DNA of 8,227 nucleotides from an uncultured Verrucomicrobiota bacterium (GTDB lineage: Bacteria; Verrucomicrobiota; Verrucomicrobiia; Limisphaerales; UBA9464). This document shows positions 1 to 6,736 of this stretch, piece by piece. Within the stretch, counting starts at the first letter, position 1; every line of letters starts with the position of its first letter. The notes below the pieces were generated by a model. It was given only the letters and a program-made list of their open reading frames with translations, made no database searches and was not told where the DNA came from. The stretch lies in the NCBI GenBank assembly GCA_903864375.1, contig CAIPFS010000160.1, positions 1 to 8,227 on the forward strand, in the 5' to 3' direction. A program made the translations under genes and the position numbers.

Positions 1-1053
1 GCTGTTGAAAATATCTCCTTTTCCGTGGGGGAAGGGGAGCTGGTGGCATTGTTGGGGCCAAGCGGTGGTGGCAAGACCACGGTGCTTCGAATGATTGCCG
101 GCCTGGAGGTTCCCACCTCCGGGGATTTATTGATCCGGGGTCAGATCGTCAACGACCTCCCGGTGCAGGCCCGGAATATCGGCTTTGTTTTTCAAGGCTA
201 CGCGCTGTTCAAGACCATGAACGTCTTTGACAACATTGCCTTTGGATTGTCGGTGCGAAAGCGCCCAAAATCCGAGATTGCCACGCGGGTCGAGGAGTTG
301 CTCCGGTTGTTTCAGTTGGACGGGTTGGGTCGTCGCTATCCGCATCAACTTTCCGGTGGACAGCGCCAGCGGGTGGCCATCGCCCGGGCGCTGGCTCCCC
401 GTCCCTCCGTCCTGTTGCTGGACGAACCGTTCGGGGCGGTCGACGCCAAGGTGCGTCAGGAATTGCGGGACTGGCTGGTGCATCTGCACGACGAACTCAG
501 CGTGACCACCCTGTTTGTCACTCATGATCAGGAGGAGGCCATGGAGGTCAGCAATCGGATTGTGATTTTCAGCCGGGGACGCCTCGAGCAAATGGGCACC
601 CCCCGGGAGGTCTATGAGGAGCCGGCCAACGAGTTCGTGGCGAGGTTCATCGGCGTCATGAATGTTCTGGAACTCAAGGTTCACGATGGGCTGGCCCGGG
701 CTCAGGAACTGACGTTTCCCGCCCATGGAGTCGCCGAGGGCGGAATCCTCCGGCTCGGTTTTCGTCCCTATGCTGTCCAGATTTCCGGGGAATCCACGGC
801 TTATCGGAACGTGGCCCGACTGAAGCACGTCTATTTTCTTGGGGTCCAACTCCGTCTGGAGTTGGAGACCGTCAGCGGTTTGATCATCCGCGCGCGCATG
901 GGCAAGGAAGAGTTCCGCCGACTCGGATTGGTGGAGGGCCGCGAGGTCGGCTTCCAGATCCGTGAGTATCGGATTCTGGCGCGGGACGGAGAGCCGCTGG
1001 GGCAGGAAGTCCGTGCTCTCCAACCGTCTCCCAATTTTGCAGAGGGTATCTAA
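1..1053 (+). CDS. cysA: Sulfate/thiosulfate-type ABC transporter ATP-binding protein (CysA-like), 5' end cut off
   Basis: This is the ATPase subunit of an ABC importer and would power uptake of sulfate, thiosulfate or a similar oxyanion through a membrane permease not seen here. The frame is open from base 1, so about 20 N-terminal residues lie outside the window; 350 residues are visible. Counting from the first visible codon, Walker A (GPSGGGKT) is at 19-26, the Q-loop glutamine near 65, the LSGGQ signature at 117-121, Walker B with the catalytic Glu (LLLDE) near 138-142, and the H-loop His near 175. The phrases FVFQGYALF and VFDNIAFGL, and LDEPFGAVDAKVR after Walker B, are typical of CysA. 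The last 100 residues or so look like a TOBE-type accessory domain. The ATPase fold is certain; sulfate specificity is inferred from similarity. The next gene begins 16 bp downstream, so co-transcription with methionine salvage genes is likely. Confidence 0.87.
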   Translation, partial: AVENISFSVGEGELVALLGPSGGGKTTVLRMIAGLEVPTSGDLLIRGQIVNDLPVQARNIGFVFQGYALFKTMNVFDNIAFGLSVRKRPKSEIATRVEELLRLFQLDGLGRRYPHQLSGGQRQRVAIARALAPRPSVLLLDEPFGAVDAKVRQELRDWLVHLHDELSVTTLFVTHDQEEAMEVSNRIVIFSRGRLEQMGTPREVYEEPANEFVARFIGVMNVLELKVHDGLARAQELTFPAHGVAEGGILRLGFRPYAVQISGESTAYRNVARLKHVYFLGVQLRLELETVSGLIIRARMGKEEFRRLGLVEGREVGFQIREYRILARDGEPLGQEVRALQPSPNFAEGI

Positions 1054-1069
1054 TCCCACCCGTCTCCTC

Positions 1070-2248
1070 ATGCCTACCACTGCCACCCGTCTGAACGTAT
1101 TCACCGAGTCCGTCATCCGCGGAATGTCGCGTCTGGCGGCGCGTCACCAAGCCATCAATCTGGCCCAGGGTTTTCCGGATTTTGATCCACCCGAAGAGCT
1201 GCTGGTGGCTCTCGAGCGGGCCACCCGCGGACCGTATCACCAGTACGCGGTCACCTGGGGGGCACCCCGGTTTCGCGAGGCACTGGCCCGGAAGATTCAT
1301 CATTTCAGCGGGATGAATGTCGACCCCGACCGGCATCTGGTGGTGACCTGCGGTAGCACCGAGGCGATGATGGTCGCAATGATGACGGCCTGTAATCCAG
1401 GGGACAAAGTCATCGTATTTTCGCCCTTTTACGAAAACTACACGGCGGACGCCATCCTGTCGGGAGCCATCCCCATCTACGTGCCGCTGCGCCCACCGGA
1501 CTTCAATTTTGTCCTGTCCGAACTGGAAGAGGCCTTTGCCCAGCGGCCCAAGGCGATTGTGGTCTGCAACCCGTCGAATCCGACCGGAAAAGTGTTCACC
1601 CGGGAGGAGTTGTTGCAGATAGGCCGGTTGGCGGAGAAATACGATGCCTTTGTCATCACCGATGAGGTGTATGAGCACATCGTCTTTTCCCCTCACCAGC
1701 ATGTGCATTTTGCCACCCTTCCGGGGCTGGCGGATCGCACCATCACCTGCAATTCCCTTTCCAAGACCTACTCGATCACGGGGTGGCGGCTGGGCTACGT
1801 CCATGCCTCCGCGGAGGTCATTGCCCAGGCACGGAAGGTCCACGACTTTCTGACAGTGGGCGCGGCTGCGCCCCTCCAGGAGGCGGCGGTGGCCGGTTTG
1901 GAAATGCCCGATGCCTATTATCAGGAGCTGACGGCCCTTTACACAGCCAAGCGGGACGTCTTTCTCGAATACATTCGCGCCACCGGACTGCCGTTTTCAG
2001 AGCCTCAGGGGGCCTACTACGTGTTGCTGGATATTGGTTCACTCGGACTGGGAACGGATGCGCAGGTCGCCGAGTGGTTTGTCCGGGAAATCGGAGTGGC
2101 CGGGGTTCCCGGATCGAGCTTTTTCCGTGAGCCGGTCCACCATCTGATTCGATTTCATTTCGCCAAAAGGGAGGAAACGCTCCATCGGGCGGGAGAGCGA
2201 CTTCTGCGATTGAAGGATCGCCTTCCCTCTTCCGGACGGTCACAATAA
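1070..2248 (+). CDS. PLP-dependent class I aminotransferase, probable methionine salvage transaminase (MtnE role)
   Basis: A 392-residue fold-type I aminotransferase. Visible family marks are AQGFPDFDPP at 32-41, the NPSNPTG loop at 167-173, the cofactor-ring Asp in TDEVYEH (D198), the Schiff-base lysine K232 in NSLSKTYSITGWRLGY, and R240 in the GWR motif. A C-terminal IRFHFA stretch probably carries the substrate-carboxylate Arg. The wording resembles the kynurenine/glutamine transaminase and YbdL-like methionine aminotransferase group. Because mtnA starts 7 bp downstream and mtnB, mtnC and mtnD are nearby, the likely reaction is amination of 2-keto-4-methylthiobutyrate to methionine, with an unknown amino donor. 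The ATG at 1070 is preferred: the open frame reaches back to 962, but that would overlap the upstream gene, and the chosen N-terminus fits the family. No Shine-Dalgarno is visible before it, so translation may be coupled to the upstream gene. The aminotransferase class is certain; the salvage role is inferred. Confidence 0.88.
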   Translation: MPTTATRLNVFTESVIRGMSRLAARHQAINLAQGFPDFDPPEELLVALERATRGPYHQYAVTWGAPRFREALARKIHHFSGMNVDPDRHLVVTCGSTEAMMVAMMTACNPGDKVIVFSPFYENYTADAILSGAIPIYVPLRPPDFNFVLSELEEAFAQRPKAIVVCNPSNPTGKVFTREELLQIGRLAEKYDAFVITDEVYEHIVFSPHQHVHFATLPGLADRTITCNSLSKTYSITGWRLGYVHASAEVIAQARKVHDFLTVGAAAPLQEAAVAGLEMPDAYYQELTALYTAKRDVFLEYIRATGLPFSEPQGAYYVLLDIGSLGLGTDAQVAEWFVREIGVAGVPGSSFFREPVHHLIRFHFAKREETLHRAGERLLRLKDRLPSSGRSQ

Positions 2249-2255
2249 CCGAGGT

Positions 2256-3359
2256 ATGTCTTCATTGTTGGACGCATTAGGGACCCTGCGGGTGGCAACG
2301 GACGGATGGTCGGTTGAAATTCTGGATCAAACCCGTCTGCCCCATGAAATCGAGATCGTCACATTGACCACCTGGCGAGCCGCTGCCGAGGCCATCGTCA
2401 CCATGCAGGTCCGTGGGGCTCCGCTCATCGGCGTCACAGCGGCCTATGGCCTGGCCCTTGCCTTGCATGCCGATCCGTCGGATGAGCATCTGGAGGAAGC
2501 CGCCGCCAGTCTACTCCACACCCGGCCGACGGCGGTGAATTTGCGCTGGGCGATTGAAACGGTTCTGGCCCGGGTCCGGCCTCTATCCCCTTCGCAACGG
2601 ACTGAGGCCGCTTATGCATTGGCGGCACAACTGGCGAAATCCGATCGTGAGACGAATCACGCCATCGGGTTGGCCGGGCTCGAGGTCTTTCGGACCCTCG
2701 CCGCGAACAAGTCCGTGGATAAGCCGCTCCGGGTGATGACCCACTGCAATGCCGGTAGTCTCGCAACGCTCGGGTGGGGGACAGCGACGGCACCGATGTA
2801 TCTGGCGCACCAGGCAGGTCTGCCGATCCATGTCTGGGTCAGCGAAACCCGGCCCCGGAATCAAGGGGCTGCCCTGACCGCCTGGGAGCTGGGCCAGGCA
2901 GGTGTCCCCCTGACCGTGATCGCTGACAACGCTGCGGGCCATCTGATGCAGCATGGGTTGGTGGATGTGGTGATTGTCGGGGCCGATCGGGTGACCTCCG
3001 CCGGTGACGCCGCCAACAAGATTGGCACCTATCTCAAGGCCCTGGCGGCCCATGCGAATCAGGTTCCCTTTTACGTGGCGTTTCCCGGGAGCACGATTGA
3101 TTGGACCATCAGCGATGGCGTCCGACAGATCCCCATCGAGCAGCGTTCGTCGCGCGAGGTGACCCATCAGGTGGGGCGGCTTGCCTCCGGCGGGCGTGCC
3201 GAAGTGGCCTTGACTCCGGAGGGAACCGCCGCCCGCAATGACGGCTTCGATGTGACACCGGCCCGCTATATCACCGGTTTGATCACTGAGCGGGGCATTT
3301 GCCCCGCCACCGCCGAGGGACTGCGAGGGCTTTATCCGGAAGTTGCGTCGAACGGATGA
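2256..3359 (+). CDS. mtnA: S-methyl-5-thioribose-1-phosphate isomerase
   Basis: MtnA converts the cyclic aldose 5-methylthioribose-1-phosphate to the ketose 5-methylthioribulose-1-phosphate, the entry step of the lower methionine salvage pathway, in the cytoplasm. The 367-residue length is normal. It belongs to the eIF2B-alpha-like family. The substrate-binding VRGAPLIG is at 52-59, the catalytic Cys is C164 in MTHCNAGSLAT, SETRPRNQG lies at 196-204, and the catalytic Asp is D244 in GADRV, followed by the NKIGTY segment at 254-259. These marks separate MtnA from ribose-1,5-bisphosphate isomerase and from true eIF2B subunits. The ATG at 2256 follows the aminotransferase stop by 7 bp, with only a weak GAGG immediately upstream, so it probably depends on the preceding gene for translation. 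Its product is the substrate of MtnB, which is encoded in the convergent block to the right. Confidence 0.96.
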   Translation: MSSLLDALGTLRVATDGWSVEILDQTRLPHEIEIVTLTTWRAAAEAIVTMQVRGAPLIGVTAAYGLALALHADPSDEHLEEAAASLLHTRPTAVNLRWAIETVLARVRPLSPSQRTEAAYALAAQLAKSDRETNHAIGLAGLEVFRTLAANKSVDKPLRVMTHCNAGSLATLGWGTATAPMYLAHQAGLPIHVWVSETRPRNQGAALTAWELGQAGVPLTVIADNAAGHLMQHGLVDVVIVGADRVTSAGDAANKIGTYLKALAAHANQVPFYVAFPGSTIDWTISDGVRQIPIEQRSSREVTHQVGRLASGGRAEVALTPEGTAARNDGFDVTPARYITGLITERGICPATAEGLRGLYPEVASNG

Positions 3360-3397
3360 AGACTCGGTAGGAAGGGGTTGCGCCTGGAGACATCAGC

Positions 3398-4174
3398 CTA
3401 GGGAAAGTAACCGAACTGGATGACGTAGTCGGCCAGGGCAGTGCCTGAGAGAGCGTACGGTCCGTGAATGGCAACCGCCCGGGCCCATTCTGCTGGAGGC
3501 TTGGACTCCAACTGTGCTCCCTTATCCGGGTAAGTTGCTTGAAGTCGCTTCAGGAGTTCCCGCCGGGGATTCTTTGGCCGGCTGAGATCCAAATTGAAGA
3601 GGATCAGCATGACGTTGAGGAGGAACGTACGATGTGAGGGAAGCGCTTCATCCGCAGCAAAATGACGGTGGAGGCGATAACCCAGGAGTCCGAGATTGGG
3701 AAGGGTGGAGAGCCGAAGCGGTATCAGCCAAAGTGGGTGAATTCGCAGTTCTGTCGGGAGTTCAGGTTGCGACCGGACTATATCTTGAACAGCTCGCAAT
3801 CCCTGACAGGTTTTGAGAAGTTCAATCACCTGAATTGACGGTTGGGCTGCCCATTGGTCATAGACGGCCTGTTCGACAGCGGTTCCGATAACCGGGAACG
3901 GGCCTGTAATCGCTATTTGCCTCCCCTGCGGTCCGCTCAAAAGGAACGCATCCGACCGGGCTAATTTGGCGATAGCTGCCTGGACAATCCGTTCTGCTCC
4001 ACCCATCAGTGCAGCCGTAACCAGCGGGTCTTGCGGAATCGATGTGAGGTCGGGAATTCGACGACGTGTGAGATACAAACCAAGGAGGGCAAGGTAAACC
4101 GAAAACGAGCCAACCGTCTCGGTCAATTCAGTCAGGTCGGTCATCGACCAAGGTCCAAGAGACTGGGCAAACAC
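3398..4174 (-). CDS. Predicted membrane protein, TIGR04222-like, paralogue B (distal copy)
   Basis: A 258-residue protein of unknown function, read from a GTG at 4174. It is a paralogue of the gene at 4543-5361; roughly two thirds of positions agree by eye, and the last 60 residues or so are almost identical. A hydrophobic segment at about residues 22-36 precedes a basic stretch (TRRRIP). Then follow DPLVTA, GGAERIVQ and a helix ending LARSDAFLL. A second hydrophobic region lies near residues 175-195, and the protein closes with VAIHGPYALSG. This order of short motifs recalls the uncharacterised TIGR04222 near-membrane domain, but that call is from memory and no search was possible. The proximal copy has a longer N-terminus; here the equivalent frame hits a stop (TTG CCT TTC TGA) and a 1-nt shift, so the GTG is the natural start. 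No Shine-Dalgarno is visible. Its expression is uncertain because a gene remnant separates it from mtnC. Confidence 0.7.
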   Translation of the reverse strand: MFAQSLGPWSMTDLTELTETVGSFSVYLALLGLYLTRRRIPDLTSIPQDPLVTAALMGGAERIVQAAIAKLARSDAFLLSGPQGRQIAITGPFPVIGTAVEQAVYDQWAAQPSIQVIELLKTCQGLRAVQDIVRSQPELPTELRIHPLWLIPLRLSTLPNLGLLGYRLHRHFAADEALPSHRTFLLNVMLILFNLDLSRPKNPRRELLKRLQATYPDKGAQLESKPPAEWARAVAIHGPYALSGTALADYVIQFGYFP

Positions 4175-4265
4175 GGAAAAAATCTGGTTTGAGTTCTCAG
4201 AAAGGCAAGGATCGAGTCCGGGAGAGACGGAGAATATCGCCCGGCTACTTTGCGATCCTGATTTT

Positions 4266-4520
4266 TCAGAGCGAGCGAATGAGGGGATGTTTCAGCTCAT
4301 CCATCGGGCGGTTTCTGGGGTAGATGGCGAGGGATGTTCTCATTCCCGCGCTGGCACCGGTCGTCAATTCTTCGGGAATATCGCTGAGAAACAGCACCGA
4401 GGATTCAGGCACACCCAGTTGGCGCGCGATGATGCGATGGCTGGTGGTCTCGCATTTTCCGCCGGAAGTGGTGTCGAAATAGGTGGATATCCAGTGTGTC
4501 AGGTCCCCGTCGGCGGGAAT
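4266..4520 (-). pseudogene. Truncated duplicate of mtnC (C-terminal third only)
   Basis: On the minus strand this stretch encodes about 79 residues matching residues 159-237 of the intact MtnC at 5398-6132. Shared pieces include YFDTTSGGK, ARQLGVPESSVLFLSDIPEEL and the HP-I-SL tail. The lysine (K175 equivalent) and the motif-IV aspartate (D200 equivalent) survive. The DIEGT nucleophile motif, the cap domain and the SSGS motif are absent, so it cannot work as an enolase-phosphatase by itself. It ends at a TGA a few codons before the intact gene does. No stop interrupts the matching part, and DNA similarity runs a little beyond it to about 4520, with a 1-nt length difference near that edge. An open frame continues upstream to a TTG at 4619, but that part is only the antisense of the neighbouring gene's 3' end. 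The best reading is a remnant carried along by a tandem duplication. Confidence 0.88.
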
Positions 4521-4542
4521 GGCTGCCTCGGGATCTGACGGG

Positions 4543-5361
4543 TCAGGCCACGTAACCGAACTGCACCACGTAATCCGACAGGGCCGTGCCCGAGAGAGCG
4601 TACGGTCCATGAATCGCAACGGCGCGGGCCCATTCCGCCGGAGGCTTGGACTCCAATTGTGCTCCCTTTTCCGGGTAAGTTGCTTGAAGTCGCTTCAGGA
4701 GTTCCCGTCGGGGATTTTGTGCGCGACTGAGATTCCAATGAGCGATCAAGAGAAAGACATTGAAGACGAGGGTCTTCCATGAAGGGAACGCTTCGTTGAA
4801 GGCAAAATGTTGATAGAATCCATATCCCAGGAGACCCAGATTGGGAAGGATGGAAAGTCGAAGCGGAAATAGCCACAGTGGCTTGATGCGAAGTTCAGAC
4901 GGAATCTTGGGTTGTTCCCAGACAACATCCTGAATGGCTCTCAATCCCTGGCAGGTTTGAAGGAACTCGATAACCCGGATCGAAGGCTGTGTTGCCAGTT
5001 GATCGTAGACGGCTCGTTCGACCACGGTGCCGTTCTCGGGAAATGGGCTTGAGATCGTCAACTGCGTTCCCTCCGTTCCACCCAGAAGCAGAGCACCCGA
5101 CCGGGCCAGACTGGCGATGGCCGACTGTACCACCCGTTCTGCTCCACCCGAGTTCGCAGCCGTCACGAAGGGGTCCTGGGAAACCGTCATGAGATGGGGA
5201 ATCTGGCGGCGGACGGTCAGGACGGTGGAGGCGACGGCGCCGATGGCAACCGAAACAGACCCAGCCACCTTGGCGAGGTCAGTCAGGTCGGCAATCGACC
5301 AGGGTCCAAGAGACTGGGCAAACACGGAGAAAAAATGCGGTTTGAGCTCCCGGAAAGGCAA
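4543..5361 (-). CDS. Predicted membrane protein, TIGR04222-like, paralogue A (proximal copy)
   Basis: Unknown function. The frame gives 272 residues from a TTG at 5361, or 260 from a GTG at 5325. The GTG lies in a GTG TTT GCC CAG context that is conserved in the second copy, which makes it the better start. From the TTG, a hydrophobic segment spans about 29-50 (GSVSVAIGAVASTVLTV), followed by RRQIP, DPFVTA, GGAERVVQSAIASLARSGALLL, a central TCQGLRAIQDVV helix, a second hydrophobic region (FNVFLLIAHW), NPRRELLKRLQ and the closing VAIHGPYALSG. A short helical domain with the GG-R pattern followed by a membrane segment and a late V-A-x-x-G-x-x-A-L motif fits the uncharacterised TIGR04222 group; this is recalled, not searched. 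There is no Gly- or Cys-rich tail. It follows mtnC by 36-72 bp on the same strand and is probably the last gene of the mtnBDC transcript, so a link to salvage is possible but unproven. Confidence 0.75.
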   Translation of the reverse strand: MPFRELKPHFFSVFAQSLGPWSIADLTDLAKVAGSVSVAIGAVASTVLTVRRQIPHLMTVSQDPFVTAANSGGAERVVQSAIASLARSGALLLGGTEGTQLTISSPFPENGTVVERAVYDQLATQPSIRVIEFLQTCQGLRAIQDVVWEQPKIPSELRIKPLWLFPLRLSILPNLGLLGYGFYQHFAFNEAFPSWKTLVFNVFLLIAHWNLSRAQNPRRELLKRLQATYPEKGAQLESKPPAEWARAVAIHGPYALSGTALSDYVVQFGYVA

Positions 5362-5674
5362 GGACTGAGTCCAGGAACACCGGAAAATACCACCCGGTTA
5401 CTGCGAGACCGTTATTTCTTCGAGCGAGTGAATTCGGGGATGCCTCTGGTCATCCGTGGCGCGGTTTCCGGGACGGATGACCAGGCCTGTACTCATGCCG
5501 ACACCGGCCGCGGCGGCCAATTCCTCGGGGATATCGCTGAGAAACAGCACCGACGATTCAGGCACTCCCAGTTGCCGCGCAATGGTGTGATAGCTGGTGG
5601 TCTCGCGTTTTCCGCCGGAAGTGGTGTCGAAATAGGCGGATATCCACGGCGTCAGGTCCCCGGCGGTGGTATGG
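4543..5674. repeat. Direct repeat unit 1 (proximal copy): mtnC 3' third plus membrane-protein gene
   Basis: This is the partner of the segment at 3398-4520. It contains the genuine 3' end of mtnC, the short spacer after it and the complete proximal membrane-protein gene. Similarity to the other unit stops at about 5674 inside mtnC, near codon 155, where the rest of mtnC is single-copy. Because this copy is joined to an intact mtnC, it is probably the original and the other the derived copy, although an unequal crossover cannot assign direction with certainty. Confidence 0.9.
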
Positions 5675-6132
5675 GCAAAGAGAAGTTTCTGGGCCGCCCG
5701 GCTGCCGGAAGAATAGATGGCCACCGTCTGGCCTGATGAAGTCCAGCGCTTCAGGCATTCGGGCACCTCGGGAAAAATATGGGACCGAAGTGAACCGTCG
5801 CGATAGCCGGACTCCCAGATGAAGCCTTGAAGCGCCTTGAGTCCGGTCAGCTTGGCATCGCGGTCCATCCAGTCATGGACTTGTTGGACCAGCCAGGCGA
5901 CACCCTCCGGGCTTTCGACGGGAAACGGGCACCAACTCGATGAATGAGATGCCCCGGCATCTTTTGCCATGAGCTCGATGACGTCGCGGACCTCGGGTCG
6001 GGCAGATGAACTTCCCAGGAAACCCTCGACATTCTGACGGGCGTAAGGGAAGAGGACCTGGTGGACAAACGCGATTTCCGAGACCGTCCCCTCAATGTCC
6101 AGAAGGATGACCCGACCGGACCACGCCATCAT
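5398..6132 (-). CDS. mtnC: Enolase-phosphatase E1 (2,3-diketo-5-methylthio-1-phosphopentane phosphatase)
   Basis: MtnC is a bifunctional HAD-superfamily enzyme. It enolises 2,3-diketo-5-methylthiopentyl-1-phosphate and then dephosphorylates it to the acireductone, replacing the MtnW/MtnX pair of bacilli. The 244-residue length is normal. HAD motif I is LLDIEGT with nucleophile D12 and E14; a helical cap follows with WCPFPVESPEG near 67-77; SSGS motif II is at 141-144; FDTTSGGK supplies K175; and FLSDIPEEL carries the motif-IV acid D200. The intact catalytic set indicates a working enzyme. Two adjacent ATG codons (6132 and 6129) overlap the mtnD stop as ATGATG, implying translational coupling. 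The last 80 codons or so are duplicated downstream as a remnant at 4266-4520. That duplication leaves this gene whole. The product is the substrate of MtnD, encoded immediately upstream. Confidence 0.95.
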   Translation of the reverse strand: MMAWSGRVILLDIEGTVSEIAFVHQVLFPYARQNVEGFLGSSSARPEVRDVIELMAKDAGASHSSSWCPFPVESPEGVAWLVQQVHDWMDRDAKLTGLKALQGFIWESGYRDGSLRSHIFPEVPECLKRWTSSGQTVAIYSSGSRAAQKLLFAHTTAGDLTPWISAYFDTTSGGKRETTSYHTIARQLGVPESSVLFLSDIPEELAAAAGVGMSTGLVIRPGNRATDDQRHPRIHSLEEITVSQ

Positions 6133-6716
6133 GCGGCGAAGGCCGGGAGAGTCTCAATGCGCGGCTGGACCGGGATGTATTGAGGCCCGAAGCAGAGAGG
6201 TTGGAATCGGTCGGCAATGGTGTTGCCGGTATAGACCGGAGTCCAACCCGCCTTTTCACGGAACAACCGGATGGCCCGGATGGTGCGGTCGTTGCACAGG
6301 TCGAACCAATGTTCGGTGCCGGCGGGAACGTTGATCAAATCCCCTGCCTCCACTTCGATGGAGAAAACGGGGGCAGAAGAGGGATGGATGTGAAACACGC
6401 CGCGGCCTTTGACGATGAATCGGACCTCGTCTTCGGCGTGCGTGTGCTCTTTGTTGAACCGGTCAAGCATGGCCTGAAGCCCGGGAACCTCCGGGGTGAC
6501 GTTGATCACATCAGCGGTGATGTATCCCCCGCGTTCCTTGAGGGCATTCACTTCGGGGGCATAGGCCGCCAGAATTTCATCGGAACTCGCCTCACCCTGG
6601 ATGCGACCTTCCACCGGCCATTGCTCGAAATAAATCCCAAAAGGGGCGAGAAACGAGCGAATCTCAGCGGGTTGCTGCCACTTTTGGCCAGTCTCGGGGA
6701 CACGAACCGTTGCCAT
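6129..6716 (-). CDS. mtnD: Acireductone dioxygenase (cupin)
   Basis: MtnD uses O2 to cleave the acireductone 1,2-dihydroxy-3-keto-5-methylthiopentene. The Fe form gives 2-keto-4-methylthiobutyrate and formate, while the Ni form gives an off-pathway set including CO; metal use cannot be read from sequence. The protein is 195 residues, slightly longer than the usual 180 or so. The cupin ligands are visible: H91, H93 and E97 in EHTHAEDEVRF, and H136 in PAGTEHWFDL. The flanking GRGVFHIH and FREKAGWTPVYTG are typical of the family. The N-terminal FGIYFEQWPV and the conserved DVINVTPEVPG also fit. The ATG at 6716 lies 20 bp after the mtnB stop with no clear Shine-Dalgarno. Its own stop overlaps the start of mtnC by 4 bp, so the two products, which act in succession, are probably made in coupled amounts. 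Confidence 0.96.
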   Translation of the reverse strand: MATVRVPETGQKWQQPAEIRSFLAPFGIYFEQWPVEGRIQGEASSDEILAAYAPEVNALKERGGYITADVINVTPEVPGLQAMLDRFNKEHTHAEDEVRFIVKGRGVFHIHPSSAPVFSIEVEAGDLINVPAGTEHWFDLCNDRTIRAIRLFREKAGWTPVYTGNTIADRFQPLCFGPQYIPVQPRIETLPAFAA

Positions 6717-6736
6717 GTCGATGGACTAAATCGATT

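Larger units (their letters stand above)
3398..4520. repeat. Direct repeat unit 2 (distal copy): mtnC 3' fragment plus membrane-protein gene
   Basis: This segment matches 4543-5674 in the same orientation. Anchors such as GTAACCGAACTG (3407 and 4552), CAAGAGACTGGGCAAACACGG (4155 and about 5307) and GATATCC near 4486 and 5639 sit 1145-1153 bp apart. The 8-bp drift in offset reflects small indels. Edges are approximate: similarity on the left fades just past the membrane-protein stop, and on the right ends near 4520. The two units are head to tail with about 20 bp or less between them. Confidence 0.9.

Noticed and set aside
127..1116. Long minus-strand open frame (329 codons) opposite the cysA-like gene
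   Set aside because: It is the antisense of a gene with all ABC ATPase motifs, its protein has no recognisable family features, and long shadow frames are common in GC-rich DNA.
884..1843. Minus-strand open frame (319 codons) opposite the aminotransferase
   Set aside because: It spans the antisense of two good genes and is low-complexity, Gly/Arg/Pro-rich with no motif order.
3290..3307. Perfect inverted repeat GCGGGGCA-TT-TGCCCCGC as a terminator
   Set aside because: It lies inside mtnA some 50 bp before the stop and has no following T-run. It encodes a normal part of the protein.
4266..4619. A 117-codon HAD-like gene starting at the TTG at 4619
   Set aside because: Only the last 80 codons or so match MtnC. 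The upstream part reads the neighbouring gene's 3' end in another frame and the nucleophile motif is missing.
3398..5674. Insertion sequence or transposon as cause of the repeated segments
   Set aside because: No transposase, terminal inverted repeats or target-site duplication are visible. The repeat consists only of host gene parts.
5194..5736. Plus-strand open frame of 180 codons across the mtnC 3' end
   Set aside because: It is antisense to mtnC and the membrane-protein gene; its similarity to a plus-strand frame at 4287-4538 is explained by the direct repeat.
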